64,000 nucleotides of DNA from Parabacteroides sp. PH5-46 (GCF_029892785.1 NZ_JARXXA010000001.1:186001-250000); one strand, 5' to 3'. Shown: positions 44,143 to 53,168, numbered from the stretch's first letter. Made by a program: numbers and translations. The notes: a model not told the origin generated them from the sequence alone.

Positions 44143-45123
44143 ATGATTAATAAGAAAGAAGATTTGCGAATTGTATATATGGGGACTCCGGATTTTGCGG
44201 TGGAGAGTCTTCGTCAATTGGTTGAGAATGGGTACAATGTAGTGGGAGTGATTACGGTTCCGGATAAGCCCATTGGGCGTCATGGAAGTGTGTTACAAGC
44301 CTCTCCGGTGAAGCAGTATGCTGAATCGAAGCATATCCCGCTCTTGCAGCCAGAAAAGCTGAAGGATGAAGAGTTTCTTTCTCAACTGAGAGCCTGGAAG
44401 GCTGATCTGCAGATCGTCGTAGCTTTCCGTATGCTGCCCGAAGTGGTGTGGGATATGCCTCGGCTGGGTACTTTCAACCTACACGGCTCCCTGCTCCCTC
44501 AATACCGTGGGGCAGCGCCTATCAACTGGGCGGTTATCAATGGAGATACGGAAACGGGAGTAACGACTTTCTTCCTCACGCATGAAATAGATACCGGAAA
44601 GATCATCCGCCAACGACATATCCCTATTGCCGACACCGACGACGCAGGCATGGTGCATGATAAGCTGATGGCAATAGGAGGGGGAGTCGTACTGGAAACA
44701 GTCGATCTGATACTGGAAGACAAAGTCGAAGCCATTGAGCAAGAGCATTTCTTTCAGGAAGTATCCGAACTTCGCCCTGCTCCCAAAATCTTCAAAGATA
44801 CTTGTCGTATCGAGTGGAACCAGCCGCTCAAGCGTATCTATGACTTTATACGAGGCCTTTCCCCTTATCCGGCGGCTTGGACAGAGTTTGTAGCGCCCGA
44901 CGGGAGCAAGCAGGTCTTGAAGATCTATCAAACGGAGAAACATCCGGCTACACATTCCCTGCCTGTCGGAACCCTCGTTACTTCCAATAAGAAACAATTG
45001 GATGTTGCTGTGCCCGACGGATATATCCGTTTGCTGTCGGTTCAGCTATCAGGCAAAAAACGCATGAATGTGAGTGACTTTTTGAATGGGTTTAAGCAAA
45101 CAGAAGGCTATACCGTATTGTAA
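44143..45123 (+). CDS. fmt: Methionyl-tRNA formyltransferase
   Basis: The product is 326 residues from ATG 44143 (MINKKEDLRIVYMGTP). An ATG seven codons upstream (44122) overlaps the preceding gene and is less likely. It formylates Met-tRNA(fMet) with 10-formyl-THF. Signatures are VYMGTPDFAVESLRQL, the catalytic segment FNLHGSLLPQYRGAAPINWAVINGD (Asn-His) and FFLTHEIDTGKI with the essential Asp. A C-terminal OB-fold domain covers about 205-315. Confidence 0.95.
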   Translation: MINKKEDLRIVYMGTPDFAVESLRQLVENGYNVVGVITVPDKPIGRHGSVLQASPVKQYAESKHIPLLQPEKLKDEEFLSQLRAWKADLQIVVAFRMLPEVVWDMPRLGTFNLHGSLLPQYRGAAPINWAVINGDTETGVTTFFLTHEIDTGKIIRQRHIPIADTDDAGMVHDKLMAIGGGVVLETVDLILEDKVEAIEQEHFFQEVSELRPAPKIFKDTCRIEWNQPLKRIYDFIRGLSPYPAAWTEFVAPDGSKQVLKIYQTEKHPATHSLPVGTLVTSNKKQLDVAVPDGYIRLLSVQLSGKKRMNVSDFLNGFKQTEGYTVL

Positions 45124-45124
45124 G

Positions 45125-45502
45125 GTGAATCAAACAAAGCGTATTATTAACATAGTATTAGGCAGTATTTTCCTGGTATTAGGTACCATCGGGATCTTTC
45201 TGCCTCTGCTGCCTACTACTCCTTTCTGGCTGCTGACGGCCTGGTTCTATTTCCGCAGCTCCGAGAGGCTTTATAAGCGGGCGATGGCCAACCGCTACTT
45301 CGGTTCGGTGGTAAAAGGCTTTATGGAAGATAAATCCATTACGCGAAACACCAAAATCATCTCTCTGAGCATTATGTGGGCTTCGGCTATTCTTACTTCC
45401 GTTTTTCTGATAGACAAATGGTGGATCAGGCTCTTGTTGCTATTGATCAGTATAGGAGTAAGCTGGCACATCCTCTCTTTCCCTACAAAGAAAACAGACT
45501 GA
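45125..45502 (+). CDS. DUF454 (YbaN-like) small membrane protein
   Basis: The product is 125 residues from GTG 45125, two bases after the fmt stop. An in-frame ATG at 45086 would overlap fmt by 38 bases and add an untypical N-terminus. The family segment IVLGSIFLVLGTIGIFLPLLPTTPFWLLTAWFYFRSSERLY is complete, followed by two more hydrophobic helices and a polar tail. DUF454 proteins are inner membrane proteins without established function. Confidence 0.85.
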   Translation: MNQTKRIINIVLGSIFLVLGTIGIFLPLLPTTPFWLLTAWFYFRSSERLYKRAMANRYFGSVVKGFMEDKSITRNTKIISLSIMWASAILTSVFLIDKWWIRLLLLLISIGVSWHILSFPTKKTD

Positions 45503-45533
45503 TGACCAGCTTAAATAGAGTAATGTGTGTAGA

Positions 45534-47579
45534 TTATTTCACCCGATAGATACGTGCTGTCCAGCCGCCTCCAGGGTACATTTTTACGGTTTTCTTGTCT
45601 TTTGCGCTGATGCGGACAACTTCCCGTTTGTAATCCGTTGCTTCTACGTCCGAATTGATACCATCCATAAATATCTCGGCTTCGTAACTTCCATTGCTGT
45701 CTAAGAAAGAAAAGTCGATTGTTTTTTCACGCTCTGTCCAGTTTGTCATTGCTCCTACAAACCAAATGTCGTCTTTCTTACGTGCCATAACGATATATTC
45801 GCCCACTTCGCCATCCAATACAACTGTCTCTTCAAATACAGTTGGTACTTTAGCAATGAAATCTGTGCATTCCTGCTCGCGCATATAAGATGTCGGACTG
45901 TCTGAAAGCATTTGCAAAGGAGCCTCATAAATGGTGTACATAGCCATTTGATGTACCCGTGTTCCCTGGCTCATCGGATGGTCGTTGATTGAACGAAACG
46001 TTGCACGCGTTGCATTCTTCATCGCTCCAGGTGTATAATCCAGCGGACCTGCCAGCATACGGATATAAGGAATAGTCACATCGTAGCGCGGAGCATCATC
46101 CTTGATTTGCCCGTACATAGTGGGTGCCCATTTAAAGTTCTCCAATCCTTTTACGCCTTCAAAGTTTACAATGTTCGGATATGTACGCTGTATGCCTGTA
46201 GCCTTCATTCCATGCAAATCGAGCAGCAGTTTATTGTCGGCAGCTGCCTTGGCTATTTTATACATGGAGCGATTCATCTTCTGGTCGTCGCTATCAAGGA
46301 AGTCTACTTTAAATCCTTTCACTCCCATAGCGGCATAATGCGGAAATACCTGATCCATCTCCTGATCCATCAAAAACCAGGGAGCCCAAAGAATAACATC
46401 CACCTTTTTTTGCTTTCCATGAGCGATAATCTCTTTCAGGTCAATTGCAGGATTACATTCCATCAATGTGGGCGATTTCCAGCTGGTATTATCGCTTCCG
46501 CTCCAACCGGCATCGATGATGATATATTCCAACTGGTTTGCTGCTGCGAAATCAATGAAATACTTGTATGTAGGCGTATTCATACCAGCTTTAAAATCTA
46601 CATGGCTCAGGTTCGTTGTATTCCACCAGTCCCATGCCACCTTTCCTGGTTTGATCCACGATACATCCTTAATCCGCGAGGGGGATGCCAGCTTCTGTGC
46701 CATATCGTTATTGGCCAGTTCCGTATCCTTCTCACTGATTACAACGGCACGCCAGGGGAATGTTCGTTTGCCCTTTGTCTGTGCAATATAATTGGCACGC
46801 TTGGTTGCGATGAAGTTAAGTTCCCGATATCCACCCATTTTTCCTTCTGATGGGTAAGGAGCAAATGCCCCTTTCAGGCTGTTCTTGCTATTAGGGTTAC
46901 TTATCAGAAACAATCCGGGATAATCTTCCGTATCACTATCCATTAAAGCAGCTTTCTTTCCATTTCCAAGATCAACTAATAAAGGAACAATAGACAGGGA
47001 ATCCTTTTTTATTTCGGATAACTTGATTTCGTCATAAAAAGACTCGAATGAAAAGGAATAGCGTTCCCCATCGCGCATATCGTTGATGTAAGGAACGAAG
47101 GCTTTGTAATTGCCATCAAAACTGAAAGTTGTCAGTTCATCTGTAATTGTCAGCTCTTCCTTGCGGTTTGTGTGGAAGCGATAGGAAACGCCATCGTCAT
47201 ACACGCGGAATTCAACACTGAAGTTGCCCCGGCATTGCAGTATCAACTGATTATAACGATCTGTTACCCGGCTCTTTTTATAGAAAGGTGTCTCGAAAGA
47301 GCTGTCTACAAACTGACGGGTAACCTTTGATACACGTACATTCTCACCCAGTACTTCGCCTGTAGAGAGTGTCATAGATATGGCTGAAGGTACGATCACT
47401 TTTGTGTTTTCGTGATTGGCCTGCCAGGTCAGTTCCGAACCGGCAGAGACTACAACTTCAATTTTTCCGTCGGGAGATTTAACAGGATACGTTTTAGCCG
47501 ATTGGGCATTCACACAAGAAACAACAAATAAGCAAAGTAAAACCAGAAAACTTGTCCGGTTTTTACAGAAATTAATCAT
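45534..47579 (-). CDS. Glycoside hydrolase family 97 (alpha-glucosidase/galactosidase type)
   Basis: A 681-residue exported enzyme. The N-terminus has a hydrophobic core and VVSCVNAQ, which could be a lipobox or signal-peptidase site. The N-terminal beta-sandwich (KTYPVKSPDGKIEVVVSAGSELTW) precedes a (beta/alpha)8 barrel with KPGKVAWDWWNTTNLSH, YIIIDAGWSG, GVKGFKVDFLDSDDQ and VNFEGVKGLENFKW. A C-terminal all-beta domain ends MYPGGGWTARIYRV. Both inverting and retaining members exist in GH97. The retaining type uses an Asp nucleophile, and KVDFLDSDDQ supplies an Asp at about that position, so the linkage type is not certain. Monocistronic. Confidence 0.93.
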   Translation of the reverse strand: MINFCKNRTSFLVLLCLFVVSCVNAQSAKTYPVKSPDGKIEVVVSAGSELTWQANHENTKVIVPSAISMTLSTGEVLGENVRVSKVTRQFVDSSFETPFYKKSRVTDRYNQLILQCRGNFSVEFRVYDDGVSYRFHTNRKEELTITDELTTFSFDGNYKAFVPYINDMRDGERYSFSFESFYDEIKLSEIKKDSLSIVPLLVDLGNGKKAALMDSDTEDYPGLFLISNPNSKNSLKGAFAPYPSEGKMGGYRELNFIATKRANYIAQTKGKRTFPWRAVVISEKDTELANNDMAQKLASPSRIKDVSWIKPGKVAWDWWNTTNLSHVDFKAGMNTPTYKYFIDFAAANQLEYIIIDAGWSGSDNTSWKSPTLMECNPAIDLKEIIAHGKQKKVDVILWAPWFLMDQEMDQVFPHYAAMGVKGFKVDFLDSDDQKMNRSMYKIAKAAADNKLLLDLHGMKATGIQRTYPNIVNFEGVKGLENFKWAPTMYGQIKDDAPRYDVTIPYIRMLAGPLDYTPGAMKNATRATFRSINDHPMSQGTRVHQMAMYTIYEAPLQMLSDSPTSYMREQECTDFIAKVPTVFEETVVLDGEVGEYIVMARKKDDIWFVGAMTNWTEREKTIDFSFLDSNGSYEAEIFMDGINSDVEATDYKREVVRISAKDKKTVKMYPGGGWTARIYRVK

Positions 47580-47736
47580 AATTACTCTTATTACAGGTTT
47601 ATACTCATAGTCTGTCTTTTCTGATAATAGCGACAGCTTTTACTCGCAGCAAATATAGTGAGATTCTCTTATTCATCTGTATTTTCAAATTATTTTATTA
47701 CATTTGCCACTCAAGTATTAATTAATCAATAGAAAG

Positions 47737-48654
47737 ATGAAAACCCTATTCTCAGGTAAATCAGTATTTATGTTCATGTTTTCGATCTTGATGGCCTGTA
47801 CCGTTTCTGCTAGAAAGCCAATTAAAACGTTACTTATAACCGGGCAAAATAACCACAACTGGCAGGTAAGCCACATTGTGCTGAAGGATATTCTGGAAAA
47901 TTCAAGAATGTTTAAAGTAGATCTGGCTGTTTCTCCGGAAAAAGGACAGGACATGTCGAATTTCATTCTCGACTTCAAACCCTATTCTCTGGTGGTGCTT
48001 GACTACAACGGCGACTCATGGCCGGAAGAAACAAAGAATGCCTTTGTAGAATACGCTCAGAATGGCGGTGGCATTATCGTATACCATGCGGCTGATAATG
48101 CCTTTCCCAACTGGTATGAGTTCAATAAAATCATCGCTTTGGGCGGTTGGGAAGGACGTAACGAAAACTCCGGACCCTATGCCTATTGGCACGAAGGAGA
48201 GTTGATTAAAGACACTTCGCCCGGTAACGGAGGTTCGCACGGACGCCAACATGAATACATGCTGACAGCCCGCGACAGCGAACACCCTATCACCAACGGA
48301 TTGCCTAACCGCTGGGCACATGCGCAAGACGAACTGTACGACCGCATGCGTGGCCCTGCCAATATTGCAAACCTGTTGTTCACTTCCTACTCTGATAAAG
48401 AAACAGGAGGATCCGGACGCGAAGAACCGATGATATTTACCGTAGATTATGGAAAAGCCCGCATATTCCACACCATGCTGGGACATTGCGGACCTACATA
48501 CGACAACAATCCCGCCATGCAATGTACCGGTTTTCAGGTAACACTGCTGCGTGGAGCCGAATGGGCAGCAACCGGCAAAGTAAAACAAAAAGTGCCGAAA
48601 GACTTCCCAACCTCTTCCTATCTAACCTATCGCTACGATTATAAAGCACCTTGA
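47737..48654 (+). CDS. ThuA domain-containing secreted protein
   Basis: A 305-residue protein with an N-terminal signal (FMFMFSILMACTVSARK) and a complete ThuA/GATase-like domain: KTLLITGQNNHNWQVS, SLVVLDYNGDSWPE, GGGIIVYHAADNAFPNW, GRQHEYMLTARDSEHPITNGLP and RIFHTMLGHCGPTY. ThuA proteins take part in disaccharide metabolism, often beside sugar oxidoreductases. It diverges from the GH97 gene across 157 bases in which TACATTTG (47699-47706, plus) and TATATTTG (47657-47650, minus) are candidate -7 boxes. Confidence 0.9.
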   Translation: MKTLFSGKSVFMFMFSILMACTVSARKPIKTLLITGQNNHNWQVSHIVLKDILENSRMFKVDLAVSPEKGQDMSNFILDFKPYSLVVLDYNGDSWPEETKNAFVEYAQNGGGIIVYHAADNAFPNWYEFNKIIALGGWEGRNENSGPYAYWHEGELIKDTSPGNGGSHGRQHEYMLTARDSEHPITNGLPNRWAHAQDELYDRMRGPANIANLLFTSYSDKETGGSGREEPMIFTVDYGKARIFHTMLGHCGPTYDNNPAMQCTGFQVTLLRGAEWAATGKVKQKVPKDFPTSSYLTYRYDYKAP

Positions 48655-48669
48655 GGGGTGCTTTTTTTT
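48643..48669 (+). terminator. Intrinsic terminator of the ThuA gene
   Basis: AAAGCACC and GGTGCTTT form an 8-bp stem with a 6-base loop that contains the TGA stop codon, followed by eight T. It also separates the convergent HU-like gene. Confidence 0.82.
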
Positions 48670-48670
48670 G

Positions 48671-49264
48671 CTATTCAGCAAGCAAATAAACGAAAGACTT
48701 TCCGCTTCTGATCCGGTGCAGCTTCCCTGCCTCTGTCAGCATTTGCAGGTCCGCCAGTGCCACATGGCGGCTACAGCCATTCAGCGACATAGCGCCCGAC
48801 GAGTTGATATACGAATACTCCCTCAGATGTGCCAGTATCTGTTTCTGGCGCTGTTCCGGCATCTCCTCGGAACTTCTGCGCTTTTCCTCTTCCAGCTCGG
48901 CATTGTTGCGCAACAACCTCTTTAGCTTGGGAGCACAGCGGAAGCCCACCGTATCAACCGCTACAGCTGTTTCCGGCCTTCCTCTCTCATTCACAATCGT
49001 TTTACTTCTCAGTGTAGGATAAAAATGTCCCAATCCGTCCAGCTCTATCATACTTCCGTCTGCCAGGTAAATACCCATCCAAAACTGAAACGAATCCAGC
49101 ACCCCTTTCACGTCCGCCGAAGACAGCGAACTCCGTGCCGAAATCAGCTTACAAAGCTTCTCCATATCCACTTTTGAATCGTAAGACACCCGCGCGTGCT
49201 GCGCCTTTTTCTCTTCTCTCCCCGGAGGCACCGGGTTCTCATGCAATACATACTTCAATGCCAT
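48671..49264 (-). CDS. HU-like DNA-binding protein, Bacteroidales HU-HIG type
   Basis: The product is 197 residues from ATG 49264 (MALKYVLHENPVPPGREEK); an ATG three codons upstream (49273) is also possible. The N-terminal 125 residues form an HU/IHF-like domain typical of Bacteroidales (ISARSSLSSADVKGVLDSFQFWMGIYLADGSMIELDGLGHFYPTLRSK). The C-terminal part (IINSSGAMSLNGCSRHVALADLQMLTEAGKLHRI-like) resembles a winged helix, an extension most family members lack. It should bind DNA. An array of 22-bp palindromes begins 28 bases upstream of the start codon. Confidence 0.82.
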   Translation of the reverse strand: MALKYVLHENPVPPGREEKKAQHARVSYDSKVDMEKLCKLISARSSLSSADVKGVLDSFQFWMGIYLADGSMIELDGLGHFYPTLRSKTIVNERGRPETAVAVDTVGFRCAPKLKRLLRNNAELEEEKRRSSEEMPEQRQKQILAHLREYSYINSSGAMSLNGCSRHVALADLQMLTEAGKLHRIRSGKSFVYLLAE

Positions 49265-49291
49265 TTCAATCATTTGTTAAGGTTTATAATA

Positions 49292-49373
49292 TCCCACAAC
49301 TGTAGAACACATGTTCAACAATAGTAGAACATAAGTTCAACAACTGTAGAACACGTGTTCAACAACTGTGGGA
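49292..49373. repeat. Palindromic 22-bp repeat array upstream of the HU-like gene
   Basis: Units begin at 49297, 49319, 49341 and 49363 (last partial), an exact 22-base period, each of the form CAACTGTAGAACAnnTGTTC. The cores GAACACATGTTC and GAACACGTGTTC are palindromes; the middle one (GAACATAAGTTC) is weaker. The array is bounded by TCCCACA (49292-49298) and its reverse complement TGTGGGA (49367-49373). The sequence is unrelated to the arrays at 14521 and 33118, but the period and inverted ends are the same. Confidence 0.8.
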
Positions 49374-49533
49374 CGATAATTAAATCCGCCGCAAAGTTCG
49401 CCATCACCCCCTTACCCACCAAACAAAACCGCCCCCAATATCGCAACCTTCCTAATCCTTTTCCCCACTTTTTGCAAAAAGCGCGTAGAGACCGTCTGCT
49501 TATTTGGTTTCAAGCATAAAAATCTTGATTTTT

Positions 49534-49564
49534 TTTGATGTTATACCAAGAATTGGTATATTTG
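49534..49564 (+). promoter_or_regulatory. parDE promoter with operator palindrome
   Basis: TTTG (49534-49537), a 19-base spacer and TATATTTG (49557-49564) form an exact Bacteroidota promoter. Between them TATACCAA-GAA-TTGGTATA (49542-49560) is a perfect 8-bp inverted repeat that overlaps the -7 box, the expected site for autorepression by ParD. Confidence 0.8.
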
Positions 49565-49587
49565 ATGAAAAATTGAAATATAAGACT

Positions 49588-49833
49588 ATGGCACGAAATA
49601 CGTCGATTCTGTTAGGCGATTATTTTAATAATTTTGTTAATGAACAAGTCGCATCGGGAAAATACACATCTGTAAGTGAAGTTGTAAGAGCAGCTTTGAG
49701 AATCTTTGAGCAAGAAGAAAACAAGGCTAAAACCATTGTGAATGAGCTGAAAGCAGGTGAAAATAGTAAGATGATTAAAAATTTTGACAGAGAGAAACAT
49801 TTAAAAGAACTCCATGCTAAACACTTAAAATAA
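49588..49833 (+). CDS. parD: ParD-type antitoxin
   Basis: The product is 81 residues from ATG 49588 (MARNTSILLGDYFNNFVNEQV). A longer frame from a GTG- or ATG-like codon upstream would run through the operator and promoter, so it is rejected. The ribbon-helix-helix region is SVSEVVRAALRIFEQEEN. The C-terminal Lys-rich tail should bind ParE. It overlaps parE by one base. Confidence 0.9.
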   Translation: MARNTSILLGDYFNNFVNEQVASGKYTSVSEVVRAALRIFEQEENKAKTIVNELKAGENSKMIKNFDREKHLKELHAKHLK

Positions 49834-50132
49834 TGATCCGGTATATTATAAGTGAAGAAGCTCGTAGAGATATTGAAAATATTTGGCTTTATACATTAGA
49901 TAATTGGTCTTTAGAACAAGCAGATAGGTATTACAATTTGATTATTGACGAAATCGAATATATTTCAGTGAATTTTGAAGCAGGACGTGATTTTAGTAAT
50001 ATCAGAGAGGGTTATAGATATTCAAAAGTTAAATCGCATTTGATTTTCTACAAGAAATCTAAAGATGGAAAAGTTGAAATTATCAGAATTTTGCATGAAA
50101 GAATGGATATTGAGAACCGGTTAAATAATTAG
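49833..50132 (+). CDS. parE: ParE-family toxin
   Basis: A 99-residue RelE/ParE-superfamily toxin: MIRYIISEEARRDIENIWLYTLDNWSLEQADRYY opens the fold, followed by GRDFSNIREGYRYSKVKSHLIFYKK and VEIIRILHERMDIENRL, the conserved final strand and Arg. ParE proteins poison DNA gyrase. The start overlaps the parD stop (TAATG). The pair is AT-rich and complete. Confidence 0.92.
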   Translation: MIRYIISEEARRDIENIWLYTLDNWSLEQADRYYNLIIDEIEYISVNFEAGRDFSNIREGYRYSKVKSHLIFYKKSKDGKVEIIRILHERMDIENRLNN

Positions 50133-50151
50133 AATACTACTACTATATTTA

Positions 50152-50182
50152 TTTGGAAATTAGGGATATTTTCTTAGTTTTG
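50152..50182 (+). promoter_or_regulatory. Promoter of the thioredoxin-like lipoprotein gene
   Basis: TTTG (50152-50155), a 19-base spacer and TAGTTTTG (50175-50182) match the vegetative consensus exactly. Transcription would begin near 50189, about 20 bases before ATG 50210. Confidence 0.75.
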
Positions 50183-50209
50183 TTGCAATATTTACGAAAG
50201 AATACCCTA

Positions 50210-51376
50210 ATGAAAACACATTTACCCCTCTTTGTCTTAATCTGTTGTGTGTTGTTTGGTTGCGGGAGTAAGGGCAACGAAGTTGTAATCGAAGGATTTA
50301 TCGCTGGTCTGGAAGACGGGGTGGTTATGACCTTGAATCAGCCGGAGGGGAGGACGGTTGTTCCAATTGGGTCTGATACTGTGAAGAATCAAACATTTAT
50401 GTTTTCTTATATAGATTCGGTACCTCAACCGAAACGTTTGACGATTATGTCTATGGGTGAGGGGTTTCCGCCTACCTGGCTTGATATATGGGTGGAACCG
50501 GGAGCTAAGGTGAAAATCACAGGTGAAGATAAACTGCTAAGGACATGGGGTGTAAACAGTAATGTAAAGGAGCAGAAGGAGTGGAACGCATTTGCTGCCC
50601 TGACCAAAGAATATACCAGGCAGACACAAGCCATCATGCGCGATGCGTATGCTTTGTTTGAAGAAATGGATGCTAATCCCGACAAGAGCACGGAATTACG
50701 GGCTCAAATACGGGTATTATACGCACAGAATGATTCGCTGGAAAATTTAATTAGAAATGAGGAAGTCAAACAACTTGAAAAAGGGAATACCGGTTCCGCA
50801 TGGCTTAACAAACTTTATTCCCAAAGCATGGCGTATCGTTATATGGAATCGTATCCTTATGAGGATGTGCTGCGTAGCTTGGCCACAACAATGACGGACG
50901 ATCAGAAGAATAGCGATATGGGGAAGACTATCCTATCCAATCTGAATCCTCCTACAGTAGTGAAAGAAGGCGATGAAATGGCGGATACCGAGCTCTATGA
51001 TGTGAATGACCAACTGCACCATTTGGCTGATTATAAAGGAAAATATATCTTATTAGACTTCTGGTCTGCCGGCTGCGGACCTTGCATTGCCGCCATACCC
51101 GAAATGAAGGAAATCTCAGAACAATACAAAGATAAACTAACGGTAATCAGCATCAGTTCAGACTCTAAAGACCTGTGGAAGAAGACTTCCGCAGAAAAAG
51201 ACATCACCTGGATAAACCTGAACGACTTTAAACTGACAGAAGGAATCTTCATGAACTACGGCGTAACCGGCATCCCTCATTACGCAATGATCTCTCCCGA
51301 AGGCATCCTCCAAACCTACTGGTTCGGATACGGCAAAGGCAGCCTACATGCCAAAATGAAAGAGTTGGTGAAATAA
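50210..51376 (+). CDS. DUF4369/TlpA-like thiol-disulfide lipoprotein
   Basis: The product is 388 residues from ATG 50210, downstream of a promoter that excludes longer starts. MKTHLPLFVLICCVLFGCGSKG has a lipobox at Cys18. The N-terminal half resembles DUF4369 (VVIEGFIAGLEDGVVMTLNQ); the C-terminal half is a thioredoxin fold (KGKYILLDFWSAGCGPCIAAIPEMKEI) with CGPC at 289-292 and the cis-proline region GIPHYAMISPEG. Such proteins reduce or isomerise disulfides in the periplasm. Monocistronic. Confidence 0.92.
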   Translation: MKTHLPLFVLICCVLFGCGSKGNEVVIEGFIAGLEDGVVMTLNQPEGRTVVPIGSDTVKNQTFMFSYIDSVPQPKRLTIMSMGEGFPPTWLDIWVEPGAKVKITGEDKLLRTWGVNSNVKEQKEWNAFAALTKEYTRQTQAIMRDAYALFEEMDANPDKSTELRAQIRVLYAQNDSLENLIRNEEVKQLEKGNTGSAWLNKLYSQSMAYRYMESYPYEDVLRSLATTMTDDQKNSDMGKTILSNLNPPTVVKEGDEMADTELYDVNDQLHHLADYKGKYILLDFWSAGCGPCIAAIPEMKEISEQYKDKLTVISISSDSKDLWKKTSAEKDITWINLNDFKLTEGIFMNYGVTGIPHYAMISPEGILQTYWFGYGKGSLHAKMKELVK

Positions 51377-51391
51377 AAAGTACATTCTTAT

Positions 51392-51409
51392 ATAGTCCGT
51401 CAGGACTAT
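51392..51409. terminator. Hairpin after the thioredoxin-like gene
   Basis: A perfect 7-bp stem (ATAGTCC and its complement) encloses GTCA. No T run follows, so termination is uncertain. Confidence 0.35.
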
Positions 51410-51480
51410 CTTCCCGGTATTTCAAGATAGGTTTAGGTGATAATACGAATGAATGCCATATATTTGTTGATATATATAAT

Positions 51481-51747
51481 ATGGGAACTACATGGATTAT
51501 GAAAACTATATCAGAATATTGGGAGTCATATAATAGTCTTGTTGATATGATTGAAGATGAAGGTATTAAGAAATCATTGAAAGATGCACAACTTTATCTA
51601 AATGGTCTTACTGATGGGTGGTATGGTTTTTTGAATGAGTTTGAGAAAGTAATTGTCACAAATAGTAACAACCTTACCCCTGAACAACAAAAATTAGCAA
51701 CTTTCCTGATCAAAGATTTGAAATACAACTTAGAGCATAGGTATTAA
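51481..51747 (+). CDS. Small hypothetical protein
   Basis: An 88-residue AT-rich frame (MGTTWIMKTISEYWESYNSLVDM...). Starting at the second ATG (51499) would give 82 residues. It is mostly helical and acidic, contains SLKDAQLYLNGLTDGWYGFLNEFEKVI and LTPEQQKLATFLIKDLKYNL, and has no signal peptide or membrane helix. I do not recognise it. It is likely a real gene because the frame has amphipathic helices and uses codons like its neighbours, but the evidence is modest. Confidence 0.55.
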   Translation: MGTTWIMKTISEYWESYNSLVDMIEDEGIKKSLKDAQLYLNGLTDGWYGFLNEFEKVIVTNSNNLTPEQQKLATFLIKDLKYNLEHRY

Positions 51748-51794
51748 AAACACTTTTTGTCTTACACACAAGACAATATGGGGTGTTGTTACTC

Positions 51795-52973
51795 TCAATT
51801 CAATTTTTCTTCAGCACGTTTAATGATAATTTCAGCCTTTTCTCTGAATGTGACTTCACTTTCTAATACTGTTTCACCACCAATATCTTCTCCTATACTT
51901 GTCCATACGCCGTTGTGGTTATAAAAGTACCACAACCCATAGCCAAAAGAATCAAGATAAGCATCATTTACAACTCCGGCTATTTTATTGTTATATAGAA
52001 ATATTATGGGCACATTAATCTCCAATTTCTTGTTTTTTTTCGATTCATCTATGTCCGGATTATTTAGTTGAGTAGTCTTGATTTCCATTACATACGCGTT
52101 TAGTGGAGAGTATGAGTCATTGACATCTAATAAATTATTTATATTCTTGTTTACAGACAGAGAAGAGTAAGAACCTTCCGGAAGAGCATTTTTTCTCAAT
52201 AAAATTCTGGAATTCAGTTTTTGAGATTTTATTTTTCCTTTCTCAATATTCACAAAATAGGAATTATGATTATCGCTTTGACTAACGAACTCTACTGCTT
52301 TTCCATTTTTGAAAAGTATTCCTGCCAATTCATCATTGGCATATCCAAAAGGTATTTGTTTTTCTATTATCATCCGGTGATATAAGTCTCTTCTGTTTTC
52401 TTGTGAATAGTGAGGGCAATTACTATAAGGTAAAACACCAAGTCCATCAACGACACTTAAGTTGACAGGTCTGGAATCGCTGATTCCATTTTGGAACCAG
52501 CATATCGAACCTGCGCTTCCTCCTGCTACGATTATTCCTTTATTTAATGCATCTTTCAGGATAACATCTATCCCTTGCGCTTTCCAAATACCAAGCATAT
52601 TTAATGTATTACCTCCGCCAACCACAATAGCGTCTGTATTAAGTAAAATATCTTCAAACGATTGATTTTTTTCTGAAGAACTCACCCAAACTTTGAGAAT
52701 AACAGTGTCTAATTTCAATGTATTACAAATGTATCCCCAATATTTAATGTTATCCTGATTGTCGGCAGCTGCAGTCGGCAGATAACAGATTCTCGGGCTT
52801 TCTTTTTTTGTCAAATCAGCTATATATTCAACCATTTTCAAGTTAATATCACCTCCCCAAATAAAAATAGTTTCATTTTTTTTGTTGTTATTTTGCTGCG
52901 CTTTTACATTTTCTATCCCAGCTGTAAAAAGCATTACAAGTGTAAGAAAAGTTAAAATTGTTCGTTTCATCAT
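51795..52973 (-). CDS. Secreted cyanophycinase-like peptidase, family S51
   Basis: A 392-residue protein with a signal peptide ending VKAQ (about residue 25). The S51 fold appears as IFIWGGDINLKMVEYI, PRICYLPTAAADN, AIVVGGGNTLNMLGIWKAQGI and IIVAGGSAGSICWF with the nucleophilic Ser. YANDELAGILFKNG follows. About 150 C-terminal residues, with no clear assignment, follow the peptidase domain. S51 enzymes include dipeptidase E and cyanophycinase; the N-terminal domain fits the latter type more closely. Substrate unknown. AT-rich, monocistronic. Confidence 0.85.
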   Translation of the reverse strand: MMKRTILTFLTLVMLFTAGIENVKAQQNNNKKNETIFIWGGDINLKMVEYIADLTKKESPRICYLPTAAADNQDNIKYWGYICNTLKLDTVILKVWVSSSEKNQSFEDILLNTDAIVVGGGNTLNMLGIWKAQGIDVILKDALNKGIIVAGGSAGSICWFQNGISDSRPVNLSVVDGLGVLPYSNCPHYSQENRRDLYHRMIIEKQIPFGYANDELAGILFKNGKAVEFVSQSDNHNSYFVNIEKGKIKSQKLNSRILLRKNALPEGSYSSLSVNKNINNLLDVNDSYSPLNAYVMEIKTTQLNNPDIDESKKNKKLEINVPIIFLYNNKIAGVVNDAYLDSFGYGLWYFYNHNGVWTSIGEDIGGETVLESEVTFREKAEIIIKRAEEKLN

Positions 52974-53168
52974 GGCGTTTGTTTTATTAATAAGGCAAAT
53001 TTAGCAAATATCTGTAACATCACCAGATTATTCCTGCATGGAAATGGTGGCTGTAGCGAATTTTCTATTTATGCTATAAAGCATACTTAACGAATTTTTA
53101 GACATTAGGCTCTTATGTTTATTGGGTGAGTGATATATTTGATTCAAATCTGAAACTTTGTTTCAAAT

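Noticed and set aside
49504-49587. Longer ParD start
   Set aside because: It would place the promoter and operator inside the coding region. ATG 49588 gives the normal ParD N-terminus.
51392-51409. Hairpin with a TCC-GTCA-GGA core shared with 32969-32984
   Set aside because: Only a short core is common to the two hairpins, flanks are unrelated, and such matches are expected by chance.
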